From positions 9,103,754 to 9,167,753 of the forward strand of contig OX336343.1 in assembly GCA_946902875.1 (NCBI GenBank): a stretch of 64,000 nt of DNA, written 5' to 3'. Position numbers and translations under genes: made by a program. Positions 33,401 through 39,400 of this stretch are shown one piece after another. Every line of letters begins with the position of its first letter. Position 1 is the first letter of the stretch. Source of the stretch: Nematopogon swammerdamellus. Its lineage: Eukaryota; Arthropoda; Insecta; Lepidoptera; Adelidae. The notes under the pieces are model-generated. The model was not told the DNA's origin and made no database searches. It worked only from the letters and a program-made list of their open reading frames with translations.

Positions 33401-36400
33401 TCCGCGATGCTCCGGTATCCAAAGTTATTTTACACTCATAGCCGCTGATTTGTCCATCCACTACTAGGCTATTTCCGTCGCATGCTTGTGAAATCAAGAC
33501 TATGGGGGCTTCCTTGCCACCAGCCAGCACTCGCCCCGTGGTCCTGGCGGTTACTCGTTTCCCTGATGCTCCTCCGTTCTCGGTGCTTCCATATTTGATT
33601 GTTCATTGTTTGGGCAGCTAGAGCGGATATGTCCAAGAATACCGCAGCGGTAGCAGCGAGGAGTAAACCTATTCCTACCCGGTGTATATTCCGACACCTT
33701 CACTTCCCTCACTCTTTGTCTGCGAGAGTCAGCACGCACTGCTTCTACTTCTAATGCGTGCGCTAAGGCATTTTTCAGTGTCTCGTGATGCCCCAGTCGC
33801 ACGGCTGCCCTCACTTCCATGTCCCAAATTCCGTCCACGAAAGCCTGAACCAGTGTGCTAACGATGAATGGTGCCGACGATGCTTGGTATGCCTTTCGGA
33901 CAAGCTTTTCTATTTCCAGAGCCCACTGTTGAAGGCCCTCGCCGGCTTGCTGCACACGGTCACGAAGTTGGGCTCTGAACACATGTTCCAAGTGTTTATC
34001 GCCATATCTTGTCTCCAGAGCCTCCAGCAGTTCTTCATATGTGGTCCTCTCTCCGACGGCTTCCAAAACATGTAGGGCCTGGCCACGCAACCCCAATGTC
34101 AACGCGGTGAGTGCCTGGTCGTTGTTCCACCCGTTGGCCCGCTCCACAGACTCAAATTGTTTTTTGTAGGTGGCCCACGAGGTTGTGCCATCATAAAGTG
34201 GAACTTTAAAACGTGTTCCTCCAGTCGAGGCATTCACGGTTACTCCAGTGGTTTGTATTTTTTCCAGTCTTGTCATTCGTGCCTCGTAGAGGTGTAACAT
34301 GGCATCCTGCTCCTCCACTTTGGCGGTCACCTTCTCCAAGTCTTGGCGCAACGTGGACAGCGCCCCGTTTACTGTGTCCAGGATCGCTTGCCGACTTTCC
34401 TCTGTAGCTCGTCGACTCTCCTCCGACTTGGCCTCGAGACGCTCCATGGCTTGCCGACTTCCTTCCGTAGAGCGACGATTTTCGTCGGCCATTCCGTTTA
34501 GCATTTTCATGAGCCCGGCCATATTGAATGAGCTCGGGTTCTGGGATGTTGCTTCTTCCTCCACTTCCGGAGGTTGTGAAGTACTGTCCTGGACCTCTTC
34601 TACGACGCCACGCTGCTCCTCGTCATTGTTCAGCGCGGCCGCCGCCATCGCCCTGGTTTGCATGCATTCGTTGTCCCTCGGCGTTATTGACATTTTCTAT
34701 CCCCACTCTGACACCAATTGTTACGAGCACTGGGGCCGGATAGAAAATTAAACAGCACAAACTCTTTTCTATTCTTTACTTTTCAAACTTCTTCTTCTTC
34801 TTTTTTTCCGACTTGCAACCGCAAGATGTTCAGAGCGGTCCTTGAGCCGTAATGGCAACTGATCTCTTTTTTTATTTGAGATCTAAATACTGCCAGTGTC
34901 ACGTTAAGATATCCACGTTATATATTTTTATAAACAAAAAATGTCATTGTACAAAATTTTGATTAACGGGCAAAGAAAATGCTGAAATCTTTACATTACA
35001 CATAAAAAGAAAAGAAATAATCAAACTCTAAATCATGTCATAAATAATTCAAATCATTACATAGCCATTATAACTTACCTATACTTCAAAAATAGAAAAA
35101 GAAACAATACAACAGAAAATTTAAAAGTAGGAATTCTATATACACATAGAAACAAGGAAAGCAAGCCGACTTAACTAAAGTTTGATATTGTTGCTATTTA
35201 TGCATCTAGCAAGCAATTTCAATATTTTGGGTGAGGGACAGAACAGAAGAGAGTGAATATTAATGGGAAGTGAAACTTTTAATTTTGGAAGCATTTCATA
35301 AATTGATGGCATTTTGTTATTGAGAGGGCAAGAAAATATAATGTGGTCTACATTACCCTCCTCAAGGCCACATTCGCATAGAGAGTTGTCCCTAATGCGA
35401 AGTTTGGCAAGGTGGACTGGACTACAGCAATGGCCCATTCTGAGCCTGTTTATAATAGAAGTTTCTTTTTTAGGGAGTGTAATTTTAAAGAACCAAGGTT
35501 TCACTGGAATTTCTGGTTGGATCTTGGCATAGTATGAACCTCTAGTCTTGCTGGTATTTATCCAGTTTGAGGACCATGATCTTTTAAGGTAAACCTTAGG
35601 GAGAGCTACAAGGTCGTGGCAGTAATTTTTGTAATTTATTTGTATGTATGTAATTAATTTATCACCACTAACAACCGCCTCCTTAGCTAATTGATCAGCC
35701 ATTTCGTTCCCTGCTATGTTAGCATGACCAGGGATCCAAACAAGAACAACCTCAGAACTATTGGATTGGAGTTCTAACAGAATTAATCTAATTTTAAGAA
35801 CAATGTCATTATGCATTTTAGATTTGAATGGATTTTGCTGTATGGACTGAAGAGAGCTTTGAGAGTCAGTTAGAATAACCGCCTTGACAATATTATTAAA
35901 TCTAATATATTTAACAGCTTCCAGAATAGCCAACGCCTCTCCTGTAAACACAGACGCCTCTGGAGGACTTTTCATCTTCAAAGACCTGTTAGCATTCTTG
36001 TGAAAAACTGCATAACCAACACTACCTTCGGGAGATAACTTGGAGGCATCCGTATAAATATATTGCCATCCCTTGCAGTTTTCATCTAACCATTGCAGAA
36101 GCTTTTTGTTGGGATCCAAAGTATCTTTGTCAATATCTATAGAAGTACGAATGTTGGGGATGAAGTTAAGCGCTTCATATGGAATTTGAAAAATTGGCAC
36201 TGTTCTATCTCTGTGAGTCGGAGCTCTTAAATTAATAAATTTCCTGAAGCTGTGTACTAAATTTGGATGAGACTTAAGCCTCCAGAAGTTCATTGTACGA
36301 GTATATTCGGTAAGAAGCCTAAGCTTCGGGATAATAGGATGGTTAGAAAACTGAACAGCTTTAAATAAATATCTATTTGCTAAATATTGCCGTCTCATAT

Positions 36401-39400
36401 GAAGGGGAGGGTCAACACATTCCACTTGGAGAGCATTGGTGGGCGAGGATTTCATATTCCCTGAAATTATACGGAGACATTGGTATTGGATTAAGTCTAG
36501 ACTTCTAAGTGCTTTGCAATTTGCAGGCTCAAAGATAAAAGTACCATAATCCAGGTGAGGCCGGATAATAGCATTATAAATTAATTTCATATAAAATGGA
36601 TGGGAACCCCACCACACACCAGAAAGACAACGAATGATATTAATATTCTTTAGACATTTTGTTTTTATATAATCTATATGTAGCACTCCTGTCATCTTTG
36701 AGTCAAGAATAACTCCAAGAAACTTAACCGAATCAGACTGCTTAATTGGTGTATGAATGACAATGAAAGGGGGGATATTTCTTTTTCGGGAAAAGGTTAC
36801 TACTGAGCTTTTGGATGCCGAAAGTTCTAAACCATTATTCAGAAGCCAAGTGTCTAGAGAAATTAGGGCCAAATTAATTAACTCAGATGCTTTGACGATA
36901 GATTTGTTTGAAGCATACAATAAAAGGTCATCAGCGTACTGTAAAACGCGACAATGATGTTTAATTTCAATATCCATATCAAAAGAGAAGATACTATATA
37001 ATAGAGGGCTCAGCACAGATCCCTGTGGAAGACCTTTCCACACAGTCCTAACAAGATGGCCATCTCCATCAGTATAGAGATGAATATGTCTCTCCAACAA
37101 AATGTTGGAGATAAACATCGTCAGTTTCTCAGGCACCTTTAACTTTTGTAATTTTTTCCTTAACATAGGGAGCTGAACATTATCGTAAGCAGCAGATATA
37201 TCAAGAAATGCAGCTACAATGGATTCATCTCGACTGAAAGAGAGACGAACATCCGTAGAAAACAATGCAAGACTGTCCATGGTACTTTTTCCCTTCCGAA
37301 AACCGAATTGACTATTGGATAAAATCTCTTGGTTTCCAATGAACCACTCTAAGCGATTTTTCACTAGGTGTTCAGCAACTTTAAGGAGGACAGAAGACAG
37401 AGCAATGGGACGGTACGATGTGCCGTCGTTAGGATCTTTCCCAGGTTTCAGTATTGGAATAATAACTTGAGATTTCCATGACACCGGGAAGATGCCAGTG
37501 TCTATGATCATATTAATAATGCTAAGAAAATATTCCCTAGTTAGAGAATCAAGATTTTTTAAAAAGGAATATGGGATCCCATCTATACCAGGAGCAGAAT
37601 CTTTTACATACCTTAAGACATTATTAAGTTCTTGGAGAGAGAAGGGGTCGTTAAGAGAAGAAGAAGAATCTATTGAATAATTTGTCGGCATTTCATCGAA
37701 TTGAGGGACCGAAGGTGGAGCCAGCTTATCTAAGAAAATTTCCGTCCAGTCACTGGAAGATGCTTTAACAGAGCTATCTTCCGAATAAGCCGATCTAAAT
37801 CGTTTTATAGTTTTCCAAACTAGCGAAGGATGAATATCCGGAGAGATAGAGGAGCAGAATCTGTGCCAGCCCTCTCTTTTCTCGACTCTCCTCCGACTTG
37901 GCCTCGAGACGCTCCATGGCTTGCCGACTTCCTTCCGTAGAGCGACGATTTTCGTCGGCCATTCCGTTTAGCATTTTCATGAGCCCGGCCATATTGAATG
38001 AGCTCGGGTTCTGGGATGTTGCTTCTTCCTCCACTTCCGGAGGTTGTGAAGTACTGTCCTGGACCTCTTCTACGACGCCACGCTGCTCCTCGTCATTGTT
38101 CAGCGCGGCCGCCGCCATCGCCCTGGTTTGCATGCATTCGTTGTCCCTCGGCGTTATTGACATTTTCTATCCCCACTCTGACACCAATTGTTACGAGCAC
38201 TGGGGCCGGATAGAAAATTAAACAGCACAAACTCTTTTCTATTCTTTACTTTTCAAACTTTACTATCGCATTTTTATCTGACAACAAAACTCCCCGTCAT
38301 TTTTGACAGCTTTCTTCTTTTTATATATCAAACTTTAGGTGGTCGTGACAATATCAAGAAAGAAAACTTAAAAAAGTCAAGTATATCCGATCCGAACTGA
38401 TCACAATAATATTAGCGCGGGGGCGGCGGCGCGGAGGAGGCGGAGGCGGCTGGTGCGACGCGCGCGACGAAATACGTTAAAGATGTGTTAGTGCATCAAC
38501 ACCACCAACACAGCACGCACACACACACAGACGTGACGTGTGACGTGTCACGTACGGCATGGCATATGGTGACTCACCCCGGTCCGGTGCGGCGACGAAT
38601 CACTTATTTTGATATCGCTTCACCAAGCGTAAAGACAACAGGTTGACCTTGGAGGCTTTGGATGTAGGGAGCAGCTGAGGCTCTGATAAATGGCGCCGAA
38701 CGAGACATCTATATCCAATTAAAAGAATGCAGAGCGAGATGGGGCGATTCACGTTTTCTATAAGTCGGTTTGTTTTACCTCCGTGATTAACATAATGGCG
38801 AAATTGGCATTAGTTAGGGTAAGTTTCATAGCTCAATGGTATATGCTTCGCTTTTCAATCTAGTGACGTTGGTTCGAATCTCACTTTTGCGAATTCTTTT
38901 TTTTTTGTTTTTAGGGTTCCGTATCCGGTACGGGACCCTATTACTAAGCCTACGCCGTCTGTCTGTCTGTCTGTCCGTCCGTCCGTCTGTCTTTTTTTTT
39001 TATGTAATCCGGTATGGGTGGCTGAGCCGGAGGGGCCAAAACGCATGCTCCGACCAGCCAATATCACCTCCGAGAAGGTAGGTGCCATACTGGAGACTTC
39101 CCTGGATTGCTGGGTATACTGGACTAGAGGAGAACACAGCCGAGGCTGCTATGCGGCAGCAGCAGGTGTAGGTATGCATGCACGTAAATTTTTTCGTCAG
39201 AAAAAAACTCATTGTTACACGCCGACCGGATTCGAACCTCGCACCTCTCGCATTTGAAGCCAATGCCCAAACCACTCGGCCACCCGCCGCTTGTCTGTCC
39301 GTCCGTCCGTCTGTCCGAGGCCTGTATCTCTTGAACCGTAATTGGTAGCCCGTTGAAATGTTCACAGAAAATGTGTTATTATGGCCGATATAACAAAAAA

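Larger units (their letters stand above)
29776..38350 (-). mobile_element. Ty3/Gypsy LTR retrotransposon, nearly intact, split by a LINE
   Basis: LTRs of 162 bp at both ends (29776-29937 and 38189-38350) start TGT and end ACA and differ at one base that I can see. A 4-bp TSD ATAT lies at 29772-29775 and 38351-38354. On the minus strand the order is LTR, primer site TTGGTGTCAGAGTGGGG (like a tRNA-Leu end), gag, pol, a purine tract GAGCGGGGGA, LTR. Without the LINE and its 379-bp duplication the element is about 5.1 kb. gag and pol are open. One LTR difference means a recent insertion. Confidence 0.95.

Noticed and set aside
34412..38260. Two independent Gypsy insertions or a tandem Gypsy duplication
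   Set aside because: The repeated part ends exactly at the LINE borders on both sides with equal length, and only one complete pair of LTRs with matching 4-bp TSD exists. A single Gypsy with one LINE insertion is simpler.
39225..39292. Possible tRNA gene (A and B boxes)
   Set aside because: It is the head of SINE-2, followed by a common body and A tail; other copies exist at 57027 and 58156.
38892..39365. GTCTGTCCGTCC repeats as a microsatellite array
   Set aside because: They are the ends of a dispersed TAGGGTTCCGTA-type repeat interrupted by SINE-2, not a long uniform microsatellite.
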